Shown here: positions 45,901-53,587 of the stretch, piece after piece
Layout of the letters: each line of letters opens with the position of its first letter
Position numbering within the stretch: position 1 is the first letter of the stretch
Source: Cytophagaceae bacterium
GTDB lineage: Bacteria; Bacteroidota; Bacteroidia; Cytophagales; Spirosomataceae
Length of the DNA stretch: 64,000 bases
Direction: 5' to 3'
Assembly: GCA_947450365.1 (NCBI GenBank)
Contig: CANFVE010000001.1
Location: 90,538 to 154,537, forward strand
Notes under the pieces: generated by a model
Seen by the model: the letters and a program-made list of their open reading frames with translations, nothing else
The model's database searches: none
Told to the model about the DNA's origin: nothing
Translations under genes and position numbers: made by a program

Positions 45901-46021
45901 CCTCGATAGGGATATTTAAATAGGAAATTACCCCTGCGATTGTTAACAATCCCACCCAGAAAAAGGTAAAAAACCGATTGGCAAGCGAGAAGGCTAAAAT
46001 ATTTTTAATGAACTTATTCAT
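42902..46021 (-). CDS. czcA: CzcA-type heavy-metal RND efflux permease
   Basis: A 1039-residue inner-membrane pump of the HME-RND family. I use ATG 46021 (MNKFIKNILAFSLANRFF), 10 nt after the upstream stop; a longer frame would overlap that gene. The membrane-helix-4 motif DFGIIIDGAVVMVEG contains the two Asp and one Glu that define CzcA-type (Co/Zn/Cd) pumps and differs from the CusA version. Twelve helices and two large periplasmic loops are in the expected places; the C-terminal half shows RPVVMTALMAAIGLLPAALSTG. Last gene of the efflux operon. Confidence 0.9.
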   Translation of the reverse strand: MNKFIKNILAFSLANRFFTFFWVGLLTIAGVISYLNIPIEAFPDVTNTQIIVVSEWNGRSAEEVERFVTTPIEISMNSVQRKTNVRSITMFGLSVIKIIFEDDVDDFFARQQVNNLLRTVKLPDDVEPDVQPPYGPTGEIFRYTLQSKDRDSRELLTIQNWTIDRQLRAVPGVADIVAFGGREKTYEIAIDPAKLQKYDLTPLELYTAISKSNLNVGGDVIEKNGQAFVVRGIGLVKTVADIENTIVDNNNGNPLLVKNVASVLESNMPRVGQVGLNDDSDVVEGIVVMRKGENPSDVLARLKTKIEELNTKVLPEDVKMVTFYDRDNLMAYCTKTVMHNLLEGIILVTVIVFVFMADWRTTVIVSIIIPLALLFAFLCLKLKGMSANLLSLGAVDFGIIIDGAVVMVEGLFVALDHRAQQVGMPAFNRLAKMSLIKKTGTELGKAIFFSKLIIISALLPIFAFQKVEGKMFSPLAYTLGFALLGALLFTLTLVPVLSSVLLNKNVKEKHNFFIDFINKQVGRAFLWTFSHQNITLITAGLLFVFSIFSTRWLGSEFLPPLNEGALWVEAKLPMSTSLPETVKMVKTLRNELRQFPEVNGVLSQVGRSNDGTDPSGFYYVQMQVNLKPKEEWKRKLSIDGLVNEMDTRLKHFQGINYNYSQPIIDNVAEAVAGMNASNAVKIYGDDLQTLDEISNQVLNQIKHVEGVKDVGILRNVGQPEISIHLNEEKMAMYGVTKADAQAVIEMSIGGKTATAKYEGEKKFDIRIRYAQEYRKNEEDIMRLMIPTIHGTKIPLKEIAELEKSTGPAFIYRDNTKRFIGVKFSVRDRDLGSTIAEAQENVKNNVHLPDGYSIGWAGEFENQVRATARLGQVVPISLVLIFVLLFIMFGNAKDAGYVLINVPFALIGGIFALHLTGINFGISAGVGFIALFGICVQNGVILISEIHHQSKVEPDLHIAIQQSVRARTRPVVMTALMAAIGLLPAALSTGIGSESQKPLAVVIIGGLVTATLFILLVFPLIYHAALQKRLNKKSLIAWNK

Positions 46022-46031
46022 AGTGTACGTA

Positions 46032-47285
46032 TTAAAATTCAGAATGTACGCGTAATCCCCATACCGAAAGTGGACCGCGGTCCTCATTATATCCTGGGTT
46101 TATAATCCACTGATAATCAGGTGTTAAAAAAATATGTGTATTCGGGATGGCCAAATTATAAAATGCTTCAATGATGCTTTCACGGCCATAGCGAAGATTT
46201 CCATCTCCAATCATGAATCCATTTCCGCCTAATTGCTGGTAACGCTGATGGCTAGATGAAAGGCCATTGGACACCCAGGCAATTCCCGCAAAGTCCTCCG
46301 GCCGTTTCCATAGGCTTCCCCATAGGTGAACTCCCAATGAAACAGCATCATCGATTTCCGTAAAGGCCCACGTTTCATTTTGTCCATCATTCCAGCCATA
46401 GCGCCCGAAAATTCCCAATTTATCCAAATAACTGAATTCGAAATTTAGGCCAATTCCGTATTTCGTTCGAAAATCTTTGCGGGTCGCGGTGATATCAGGC
46501 TGCTTGACAGGTTGGCCATTGGCGAGGTCGTAATTCCCCATGGCGGCTTGGTTTCGAAAAGCTAAAAGTCGAAAAATCGCCGACCATTCGTTGTTGATGG
46601 AAATAGGCTTCGTGATTTCGACATTGATTCCATTCGCCTTATCATATGCATAATCGAGATCGGGACCATTGGCGGAGGTTGGAACTGCTGAAAATGCAGC
46701 GCGTAATTCATAGCCTTTGCTCACATATTGGGCATAAATCCCGGAGGTGTACCCCCGGGTATTGGCTGCGTAATCCCAGCTTCCTTGGTTCATGAGAGAC
46801 CAATTCATAAAATGCACGCGTGGATCGTGGGAATAGGTATTTAAATCGAAATAATCGCCTAAGCCAAATTTCCCCACTACGACCTTTAATTGAATGTCGT
46901 TTTTGAATTCAAAATTTTGTTCAACTAATAATCGTGCCACGTAGACCACCGGCTCCGGGTTTCCAATCCGAAAGGTTTCTCCATTCGTAAATCCCCCAAG
47001 GCCTTTGGCTTGAGAAAGGCCTTTTCCGCCGGAAAGTTCTGGGTTAAAGGTAAATTTGGAACCCTTCCAAAGTGGAACATCCAAAAACAAGGTAGAAGTT
47101 AATGACATCGCATTTTCTTCCTCATTGATTAAACTATTTGGGCCGGAATAGGCGGCCTTAAATGCTCCGTGATATTGATAAACAGCTGTTTGCTGGAAAT
47201 GTAAATTAAATTTCGCGCGCGTAGAATCCTGACCAAGCAGTGTATAACTCGTTCCTAAAAAATACCAAAAAACGTATTTTTTCAT
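46032..47285 (-). CDS. OprB-like carbohydrate porin
   Basis: A 417-residue exported barrel. I start at ATG 47285, just past the adaptor stop at 47287, giving signal peptide MKKYVFWYFLGTSYTLLGQ. Segments of the OprB/carbohydrate-porin family: VYQYHGAFKAAYSGPNSL, FTFNPELSGGKGLSQAKGLGGF, VVVGKFGLGDYFDLN, GIFGRYGWNDGQNE, and a C terminus ending GLRVHSEF. It sits between the membrane-fusion and pump genes of a metal efflux operon. That is not the classical place for a sugar porin, so its cargo may be different here. Confidence 0.8.
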   Translation of the reverse strand: MKKYVFWYFLGTSYTLLGQDSTRAKFNLHFQQTAVYQYHGAFKAAYSGPNSLINEEENAMSLTSTLFLDVPLWKGSKFTFNPELSGGKGLSQAKGLGGFTNGETFRIGNPEPVVYVARLLVEQNFEFKNDIQLKVVVGKFGLGDYFDLNTYSHDPRVHFMNWSLMNQGSWDYAANTRGYTSGIYAQYVSKGYELRAAFSAVPTSANGPDLDYAYDKANGINVEITKPISINNEWSAIFRLLAFRNQAAMGNYDLANGQPVKQPDITATRKDFRTKYGIGLNFEFSYLDKLGIFGRYGWNDGQNETWAFTEIDDAVSLGVHLWGSLWKRPEDFAGIAWVSNGLSSSHQRYQQLGGNGFMIGDGNLRYGRESIIEAFYNLAIPNTHIFLTPDYQWIINPGYNEDRGPLSVWGLRVHSEF

Positions 47286-47286
47286 G

Positions 47287-48369
47287 TTAGTCATTGAGGG
47301 CATCATAAATCAACATCCCATTTTTAGAGATTACCTTTTCACCTGCTTTTAAGCCTGATTGAATATATGTCACGTCGCCTAATTGCTTAAACACTTCTAC
47401 TTGACGAGTTTCGATATTCGCCCGGTCCTTGAAAATCATGACCCAGTTTTTACTCTTATCAAAAAGGATCGAGGAGGAAGGAACAGCGATCATTTGTCCT
47501 TGGTCTTTAAACCTAACTTGAACGGTCGCATTCATTTCGGGTTTCAATTTATAATTTGAATTAGGAATCCGAATGCGTACTTTCATCGCCTTTGTTTCCG
47601 GATCGATCGCCGAAAATATTTTATCGATTTTTCCTTTGTATACATCATCTGGATAACTTAAAGTTGCCACATCCGCGTCATAGCCGATTTGAATTTTCGG
47701 GATATCACTTTCGTTGACATTCGCCATCGCCCATACTTCATTAATCTCCGCGATGGAAAATAATACATCGGATTTATCGGCCCGTAATTGCTCGTTTTGG
47801 TTGATGTCTTTTTGAATGATGAATCCATCCATTGAGGCTGTTAGGTTGTAAATGGATCCTTTTTTTAAATCATAAATGCTGAAAACCTCATTCACTCGGG
47901 CGAGTTCGGCTTTTTGTCGGTCTAATTCCCGTTCGGCAGAAATGACATCTTTCTCGGAATTCAATTTACTCTTAAACAATTCACGAGCCACTTGGAGGTT
48001 TTTTTCGGCAACTGCCACATCGCCTATCGCGTCTAAACGGTCTCGATCAAATCCCGCCACTTCTCCACTTCGAATCACCGCAAGTATCTGACCTTTGTGG
48101 ACATAATCTCCAATCTCCACATTGATTTTGAGCACATTTCCTCCTACCATCGAATAGATTTGTGCCTCCTTGTTGTTATCTGCTTGAATTTTCCCGAACA
48201 AGCGAATTTCGTTTTTGACATCTTGGAGTCCAGACGTATAAAATTCACAGCGGGCCAGCATGGTATCACTGAGGCGAAAGGCTACGGCTTGTTCCGTTTC
48301 TTTTTTTTCTTGGCTACACGCCAAGGCTAAACTACCACCCATCAGGGCGATCATGATTATTTTTTTCAT
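47287..48369 (-). CDS. RND efflux periplasmic adaptor (CzcB-like), lipoprotein
   Basis: A 360-residue membrane-fusion protein. It is lipid-anchored (lipobox LALAC near residue 18). Order: barrel-sandwich lipoyl half-motif (GGNVLKINVEIGDYVHKGQ, about 80-105), a coiled-coil hairpin (about 110-165, VAVAEKNLQVARELFKSKLN), the second lipoyl half (SIYNLTASMDGFIIQKDI), then a beta-barrel (VWAMANVNESDIPKIQIG) and a C-terminal membrane-proximal domain. It links the inner-membrane pump to the TolC channel. It lies directly downstream of the TolC gene with a 1-nt gap. Confidence 0.9.
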   Translation of the reverse strand: MKKIIMIALMGGSLALACSQEKKETEQAVAFRLSDTMLARCEFYTSGLQDVKNEIRLFGKIQADNNKEAQIYSMVGGNVLKINVEIGDYVHKGQILAVIRSGEVAGFDRDRLDAIGDVAVAEKNLQVARELFKSKLNSEKDVISAERELDRQKAELARVNEVFSIYDLKKGSIYNLTASMDGFIIQKDINQNEQLRADKSDVLFSIAEINEVWAMANVNESDIPKIQIGYDADVATLSYPDDVYKGKIDKIFSAIDPETKAMKVRIRIPNSNYKLKPEMNATVQVRFKDQGQMIAVPSSSILFDKSKNWVMIFKDRANIETRQVEVFKQLGDVTYIQSGLKAGEKVISKNGMLIYDALND

Positions 48370-48370
48370 C

Positions 48371-49627
48371 TTAAAAAAGTTCTTTTCCTGTGCTTAATTT
48401 GATTTGTTCGGCTGAAGTAGCCAAGGCGATTTTAATTCTAGATATTTCCGATACAGCATTGTTGTAGGATTCAAAAAAGTCCACAAACTCGATTAAACTC
48501 ACATTACCTTTTTGGAAATTTTCGGTCATTCCTTTCAGTGTAAAGTCAAAATCGTCGTTGAATAATTTGGTATTTTTTTGATATTCCCGAACGGTTTGTT
48601 GGAATTGATAAAACGTACTTTGCACCTCGGCTTGCACTTGGCTTTTTACACTTTCATAGGCATATGTTTTTGCCTTGATTTGCAGTTCGGCAGATTTGAT
48701 ATTTCCTTGGTTTTTGTTCCAAAACATGAGGGGGATGGCCATGCCAACGTTTACTTGGCGTTGAAATGCACCTCCTCGTTGATCATAGGAACTAAATAGG
48801 GTAATGTCGGGCTTGGCTAATTTTTGTTGGAGACTAAAATATTGCTGGGCAAATTGGGTATCTTTTTGGCTCAATAATAAGTCTGGGCGATTTTCAAATG
48901 CCGTTTGAATCAATAAATCCAACGAAAAAGGTTGAATAAAGGCCTTGATGTCTTCCTCCTTGATTTGGGGAATCACCATTTGTTTGGTTTGTAAAATGGT
49001 TTGCACTTTGGTTAATTGAGCAAAGAAATCAGAAAATATAGCCGCGCGTTCATTACTCAAATTCAAGTAAACTCCCTTTAAACGCACAAGGTCTTTTAAG
49101 GGAATATTTCCCTTGGTGGTTTGGACTTCATATGTATTAATGATGCCATCGAGCATTTTCATTTGGGTGTTGTATTTGCTGATCAACAATTGTTGCTGAT
49201 TCAATAAATACAATCCTGTATGTAATTCGAATTTTAATTGACGTATCAAATCCTGAAAGGCATATTCAGCCAAGGCCACATTGGTTTTGGCCAATTCGAT
49301 TTGTGCTTTTCGTTTGCCGCCTAAGAGGATTAATTGTTCGATTTGAACGCTTTGCTGGCCCCCATTTCCTACATGTAGTATTTGGTTGTTTTCTGGATCG
49401 ATGGCATTAAAATCAAGTGTCAAAACAGGGTTTGGATATAGACCTGCCTGAATGACTTGGGCTTTTTGAACGCTGATATTGAGTTCATTGGCCAAGACTA
49501 AATAATTCGTTTTGAGGAATAATTGGTCGGCTTCTATGAGAGAGAGCGATAAGGAGTCTTTGTCGGCCAGCGCTGAAAAAGTAGAAAGGAATAGTAAAAA
49601 AAAAGTAATTAATTTGAATTTTCGCAT
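48371..49627 (-). CDS. TolC-family outer-membrane efflux channel (CzcC-like)
   Basis: A 418-residue outer-membrane factor. Signal peptide about 1-21 (ending SALA). Two OEP repeats follow: LKTNYLVLANELNISVQKAQVIQAGLYPNPVLTL in the first, and AFENRPDLLLSQKDTQFAQQYFSL with AKPDITLFSSYDQRGG in the second, both with the long amphipathic helices of the periplasmic tunnel. It is the outer-membrane exit for the CzcA/adaptor pump and the first structural gene of the efflux group, 57 nt after the histidine kinase stop. Confidence 0.9.
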   Translation of the reverse strand: MRKFKLITFFLLFLSTFSALADKDSLSLSLIEADQLFLKTNYLVLANELNISVQKAQVIQAGLYPNPVLTLDFNAIDPENNQILHVGNGGQQSVQIEQLILLGGKRKAQIELAKTNVALAEYAFQDLIRQLKFELHTGLYLLNQQQLLISKYNTQMKMLDGIINTYEVQTTKGNIPLKDLVRLKGVYLNLSNERAAIFSDFFAQLTKVQTILQTKQMVIPQIKEEDIKAFIQPFSLDLLIQTAFENRPDLLLSQKDTQFAQQYFSLQQKLAKPDITLFSSYDQRGGAFQRQVNVGMAIPLMFWNKNQGNIKSAELQIKAKTYAYESVKSQVQAEVQSTFYQFQQTVREYQKNTKLFNDDFDFTLKGMTENFQKGNVSLIEFVDFFESYNNAVSEISRIKIALATSAEQIKLSTGKELF

Positions 49628-49684
49628 GGTTCATTTTTCAATGTTGCGCAAATTCAAAACATTCGCCTTAAAATAAACTTAAAA

Positions 49685-51058
49685 TCATTTATTTATCTCA
49701 GGCAGATAAATTGTAAAGGTATTTAGCCCGTCTTTTTCATTATGCTCATATTTGATTTTACCTCCATTGAGCGTAATTACTTTATTCACGAGCACTAATC
49801 CTAGGCCAAATCCCCTTTTTCCTTGGCTATTTTGGCCTCTGAAAAAATGCTGGAACAAATAAGGGATTTCCTTCTCGGCAATGCCTGTTCCAGGATTAGA
49901 AAACTTAATTTGTAATTCGCCACGTATCGCTCGAAAGTAGATTTGTGCTTGGGGTTTGGCGGAATAATGAATGCAATTGAGCATTAAATTTTGGATGGCC
50001 ATTTGCATCAAATGAAGATTTCCCATGACAGAAAGCTTTTCTTCATTCTCAATGCCGGGATCTAATACGATATCAAAATTGAATCCTGGGTGTAGTTTTT
50101 GGGTGTCCGTGAGGCAATCAAAAACTATTTCATCCAGGCGGATTTTTTGGAAGGATAATTTGGCATGCGTTTCGACTTTGGCGATCTCCAAAAGGGAATT
50201 GATCATATCTCCCAACAGTTTCGTGTCCTCCTTTTGGTTTTTAATACCTAACCTAAATTTTTCAGGATCTGTTTCCTTTTCTAATTGCTCCAAATTAGAT
50301 ACTAAAATCGTAATCGGCGTCTTTAATTCGTGCGAAATATGATGAATAGCATGCTTTTGAAAATTAAAACTTTCCTTCAATCGAACCATTAAATCATTAA
50401 ATCGTGTGGCAAGTACGTGTATTTCATCTTTCCGGTCAGGAATTTCCAAATATTGGTTCGGTGTCTCAATGTTAATAATTCTAAGTGTAGACGCCATATC
50501 CATGATGGGCTGACTGATTTGTTTGGCCAACACATAGGAGGCCAATAAAATCAAGCCCAAAAACAAAAAGAAGAGGACGATGAGCAAGTCTTTCAAATAG
50601 GCTAATTTCGAATAGCCAAAGGCATCATATGCCTTGGCAATACCATAATATTGCTTGCCATTAAAGGCGAAGGCCACCCCCACTAATTCGAATTCATCTT
50701 CTTGGCTATCAATAGTTGGATATTTAGGGCCTAAACGATCCAAAATCCCATTTGGGAATTTAATCACCGTATCATCAATGCTTGAATAAATTAATTTTTT
50801 TTGGCCATCAAAAATTAAGGTTTTTTCCTTGATCAGTTTATTGATCGTCGCATCGCCAAAATTCTGTAGCAAATTGTGATTTAATTCTTTGGTTTCTGCC
50901 AAAAGACTAATGGTGGAAATGATATGGTCCTTAATGCGTTGTTGGTATTCTTCTCTACGGTAATTTGAGAAAACCGTAAATATCATCAAAAACGTAATGC
51001 CCGTCACCGCCGTGGATAGCAGGGAAAAGTAAAATAATATGCGTTGCCTAATGCTCAT
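49685..51058 (-). CDS. Sensor histidine kinase (HAMP/HisKA/HATPase)
   Basis: A 457-residue inner-membrane kinase. Membrane helices at about 9-30 and 155-177 enclose a periplasmic sensor of about 125 residues of no recognised family. HAMP follows at about 178-232 (KQISQPIMDMA), then HisKA with the phospho-accepting His in HHISHELKTPITIL (about 240) and the HATPase domain: N box NLMLNCIHYS, G1-type SNPGTGIAEKE, and GKRGFGLGLVLVNKVI. It overlaps the response regulator by 11 nt. Adjacent TolC and Czc genes make a metal signal the most likely input, by analogy with CzcRS/CusRS. Confidence 0.9.
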   Translation of the reverse strand: MSIRQRILFYFSLLSTAVTGITFLMIFTVFSNYRREEYQQRIKDHIISTISLLAETKELNHNLLQNFGDATINKLIKEKTLIFDGQKKLIYSSIDDTVIKFPNGILDRLGPKYPTIDSQEDEFELVGVAFAFNGKQYYGIAKAYDAFGYSKLAYLKDLLIVLFFLFLGLILLASYVLAKQISQPIMDMASTLRIINIETPNQYLEIPDRKDEIHVLATRFNDLMVRLKESFNFQKHAIHHISHELKTPITILVSNLEQLEKETDPEKFRLGIKNQKEDTKLLGDMINSLLEIAKVETHAKLSFQKIRLDEIVFDCLTDTQKLHPGFNFDIVLDPGIENEEKLSVMGNLHLMQMAIQNLMLNCIHYSAKPQAQIYFRAIRGELQIKFSNPGTGIAEKEIPYLFQHFFRGQNSQGKRGFGLGLVLVNKVITLNGGKIKYEHNEKDGLNTFTIYLPEINK

Positions 51059-51746
51059 TTTTTCCTAAATAATAGCCAAATCCAATTTTTGTTTTGATTA
51101 ATGGTGTCTCAAAAGGCTTATCGATTTTCTTCCGCAGAAAATTGATATATACTTCGATGGTATTGTTATTTTCATCCAATGAACCTCCCCAAATATCACG
51201 GTTTAACTCTCGCTTAGTTACAATTTTACCATTGGATTTAGCCAATTTGATCAAGAGGTTGAATTCACGGGCGGTTAATTGAATTTCTTTGCGGTTCCGA
51301 CTTACTTGCATTTGCGTACAATTGATTTTCAAATCCTCGATTTGCAGAATTTCATCTTCTTGCTGACTTCGCGCAGGGCGTCGCTTCATGAGGGATTTGA
51401 TGCGGGCAAGCACCTCCTCCATGTAAAAGGGTTTGGTCAAATAATCATCCACGCCACTCTCAAATCCTTTGATTTTATCCTCCAATTCAGAAAATGCGGT
51501 CAACATCAAGATCGGAGTTTCGGAATTATATTCGCGGAATTTTGTACTCAACTGAAATCCATCCAAATAGGGTAGGCTGATGTCAAGAACGATGCAGTCA
51601 AACGAATTTGCCTGCATCGTCCGCTGGGCCTGCATGCCGTCAAAACATGCGGACACATCAAAGCCTTCTTTTTTTAAATATTCACTTAGGTTTTGACTGA
51701 GAATTTTATCGTCCTCTACAATCAATACATGATTTTTTTTACTCAT
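51048..51746 (-). CDS. OmpR-family response regulator
   Basis: A 232-residue cytoplasmic regulator. Receiver domain 1-120: acidic pair in HVLIVEDDKIL, phospho-acceptor Asp in DCIVLDISLPYLDGF, Thr in ILMLTAFSE, Lys in DYLTKPF. C-terminal winged helix (about 130-230): QLTAREFNLLIKLA, KRELNRDIWGGSL, NTIEVYINFLRKKID and IGFGYYL. It probably controls the Czc-type efflux genes downstream. Its ATG directly follows the TAA of the upstream Gfo/Idh/MocA gene with no gap, which puts a metal-response regulator on the same message as a sugar oxidoreductase. Confidence 0.92.
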   Translation of the reverse strand: MSKKNHVLIVEDDKILSQNLSEYLKKEGFDVSACFDGMQAQRTMQANSFDCIVLDISLPYLDGFQLSTKFREYNSETPILMLTAFSELEDKIKGFESGVDDYLTKPFYMEEVLARIKSLMKRRPARSQQEDEILQIEDLKINCTQMQVSRNRKEIQLTAREFNLLIKLAKSNGKIVTKRELNRDIWGGSLDENNNTIEVYINFLRKKIDKPFETPLIKTKIGFGYYLGKNEH

Positions 51747-53144
51747 TTATACCTTGTAATACTGTTCCCAACCCTTCCGAGGCGCTGGCCCTACGAGCAT
51801 TTGGTTCGCCATTTTATTATTGGTAATCTGCTTCGTTTGACGGTCGAATAACAATTTCGTATTCAATCGCTGGGCCATCACACCAAGCGTAAACACCTGA
51901 CTCAAGGGTCCCGCGATCGCGAAAGGCGACCGAGTCGTCTCTTGACCTAAACATGATTTTAAATAATTCGCATAGTGATTCGATGGGCTTTTCGGTACCT
52001 CGGGCAATCGAGAAGCGATCTCTTTTCCTTTTTCACCTAAAATCGAAAGGGTAGAACCGTGAGACCCGCCTTTGAAAGTCAAATCTTTGCTATAAATGAT
52101 TTTGCCCGGATTTAATTTCGCCGGTTGGATCTTTCCATTACTCGCCGGTGGAATATTCGGATCTAATTCATTCACGCCATAATCGGCCGGAACCGGCGGG
52201 ATGTTATTAATTCCATCGTACCACGTAATGTCCATCGCTGGCATGTCTTTCCGAGCTGGAAATTTAAACAATAGGGTCGTCGAAAGCGGATAAAAGAATG
52301 GATTATGTCCCTCAGCTTTTAGCATATTCACCTCCGTCGGTAATCCCAAATCCAAAAATTCATGCGCTGTGTCCATGATGTGTGCACCCCAGTCGCCCAA
52401 AGCTCCGAGACCATAGTCAAACCAGCAGCGCCATTGACCATTAATGAAATCCTTGTTGTAATCGTGTTTTTGTACCACCCCATTCCAAATGTCCCAATCC
52501 AACGTACTTGGAATCTCCTCCGCATTCGGAAATTTCGTCATCTTCGTATCCCAGCCATGCCATCTTCTCGCCGAATTCATATGGGCCGTCATGGCCGTTA
52601 CGTCCTTGATAATGCCAGCTTCTTTAAACGCTTTGAATTGGAAATAATTGGCTTCCGAGTGGCCTTGGTTTCCCATTTGGGTGACCAATTTCGGGTATTT
52701 CTTCGCCGCCGCCATCATGAGTTCTACCTCTTGGAAAGTCCGCGCCATGGGTTTTTCCACGTACACGTGTTTGCCTAAGGCGAGGGCCATCATCGTAATC
52801 GGGAAGTGTGAATGATCTGGCACCCCGATGGACACCGCATCGATTTGATTACCCATCGCATCAAACATCTTCCGGAAATCCTGAAAACGAGGAACATCTG
52901 GGAATTTTTTTAATACTTCCAGGGTTTGCGGAGCACCCATATCCACATCGCAAAAGGCGACAAAATTAACCAAACCGGTTTTTGCATGAGCCAATACATC
53001 GACGCCGCCTTGATTACCAATGCCAATACAGGCTAAATTTACTTTTTCCCCTGCCGTGCCAAGGCCGTGCGTCAAGATATTCGGGAAGGCCATTGCTGCA
53101 GAAAACAATGACGTGTTTTTCAAAAAGGTTCTACGTGAATTCAT
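51747..53144 (-). CDS. Exported Gfo/Idh/MocA-family oxidoreductase
   Basis: A 465-residue NAD(P)-dependent oxidoreductase with a Tat leader (NSRRTFLKNTSLFSAAMAFP). Motifs: LACIGIGNQGGVDVLAH (nucleotide binding), HVYVEKPMARTFQEVE (EKP motif), GNQGHSEANYFQF, and a C-terminal catalytic domain with YGLGALGDWGAHIMDTAHE. It belongs to the longer exported subfamily, like the protein at 24492 and unlike the shorter one at 37216. A cupin gene precedes it by 42 nt, and the response regulator begins at the base after its stop. The substrate is not known. Confidence 0.87.
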   Translation of the reverse strand: MNSRRTFLKNTSLFSAAMAFPNILTHGLGTAGEKVNLACIGIGNQGGVDVLAHAKTGLVNFVAFCDVDMGAPQTLEVLKKFPDVPRFQDFRKMFDAMGNQIDAVSIGVPDHSHFPITMMALALGKHVYVEKPMARTFQEVELMMAAAKKYPKLVTQMGNQGHSEANYFQFKAFKEAGIIKDVTAMTAHMNSARRWHGWDTKMTKFPNAEEIPSTLDWDIWNGVVQKHDYNKDFINGQWRCWFDYGLGALGDWGAHIMDTAHEFLDLGLPTEVNMLKAEGHNPFFYPLSTTLLFKFPARKDMPAMDITWYDGINNIPPVPADYGVNELDPNIPPASNGKIQPAKLNPGKIIYSKDLTFKGGSHGSTLSILGEKGKEIASRLPEVPKSPSNHYANYLKSCLGQETTRSPFAIAGPLSQVFTLGVMAQRLNTKLLFDRQTKQITNNKMANQMLVGPAPRKGWEQYYKV

Positions 53145-53185
53145 TCGAGTTGATAGGTTTTAAAGAAACAAGTTAAGCAATTATT

Positions 53186-53527
53186 TTATAAAAAATCTGC
53201 CCGCATAGGACTAAATACGTCGATTAATTCGCCGGCTTCTAAGCAAAGCGCCCCGTGGATTTCCCCACTCGGTACAAAATACACATCGCCCGCCGATAAA
53301 ACTTTCGAAATTCCCGAAATCGTGATTTCAAATTTGCCTTTCGACACATATGACGCCTGAGTATGTGGATGATGATGCAAGGTTCCGATGGATCCCACTT
53401 GAAAATCTACTTTGGTGAGCATCATGTCGGCATTATGCGCCATCACTTTCCGACGAACCCCATCCCCTACATCCGTCCAATCAATTTCTGAATCTACAAT
53501 CAAAGTATTCGTTTTTGTCATATTCAT
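53186..53527 (-). CDS. Small cupin protein (KdgF-like)
   Basis: A 113-residue single-domain cupin. I use ATG 53527; the longer frame has a TTG start. Metal-binding motif 1 is GTLHHHPHTQASYVSKGKFE (HxHx4-type with HHPH) and motif 2 is PSGEIHGALCLEAGELIDVF. The pattern matches KdgF and similar pectin- or uronate-related cupins that linearise 4,5-unsaturated uronates, but cupins are diverse and I treat this as a hint. It probably forms an operon with the Gfo/Idh/MocA gene and is divergent from the amine permease. Confidence 0.8.
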   Translation of the reverse strand: MNMTKTNTLIVDSEIDWTDVGDGVRRKVMAHNADMMLTKVDFQVGSIGTLHHHPHTQASYVSKGKFEITISGISKVLSAGDVYFVPSGEIHGALCLEAGELIDVFSPMRADFL

Positions 53528-53559
53528 TTTCAATTAATCAAATTTCAGGAATTAAATTT

Positions 53560-53567
53560 TATCTTCG
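53560..53567 (+). promoter_or_regulatory. -7 box upstream of the amine-utilisation operon
   Basis: TATCTTCG, one mismatch from TAnnTTTG, 20 nt before the ATG at 53588. The 60-nt gap between the divergent cupin and permease genes must hold both promoters. No operator-like repeat is evident. Confidence 0.4.
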
Positions 53568-53587
53568 TTACCATAAGCCAATTGTAC

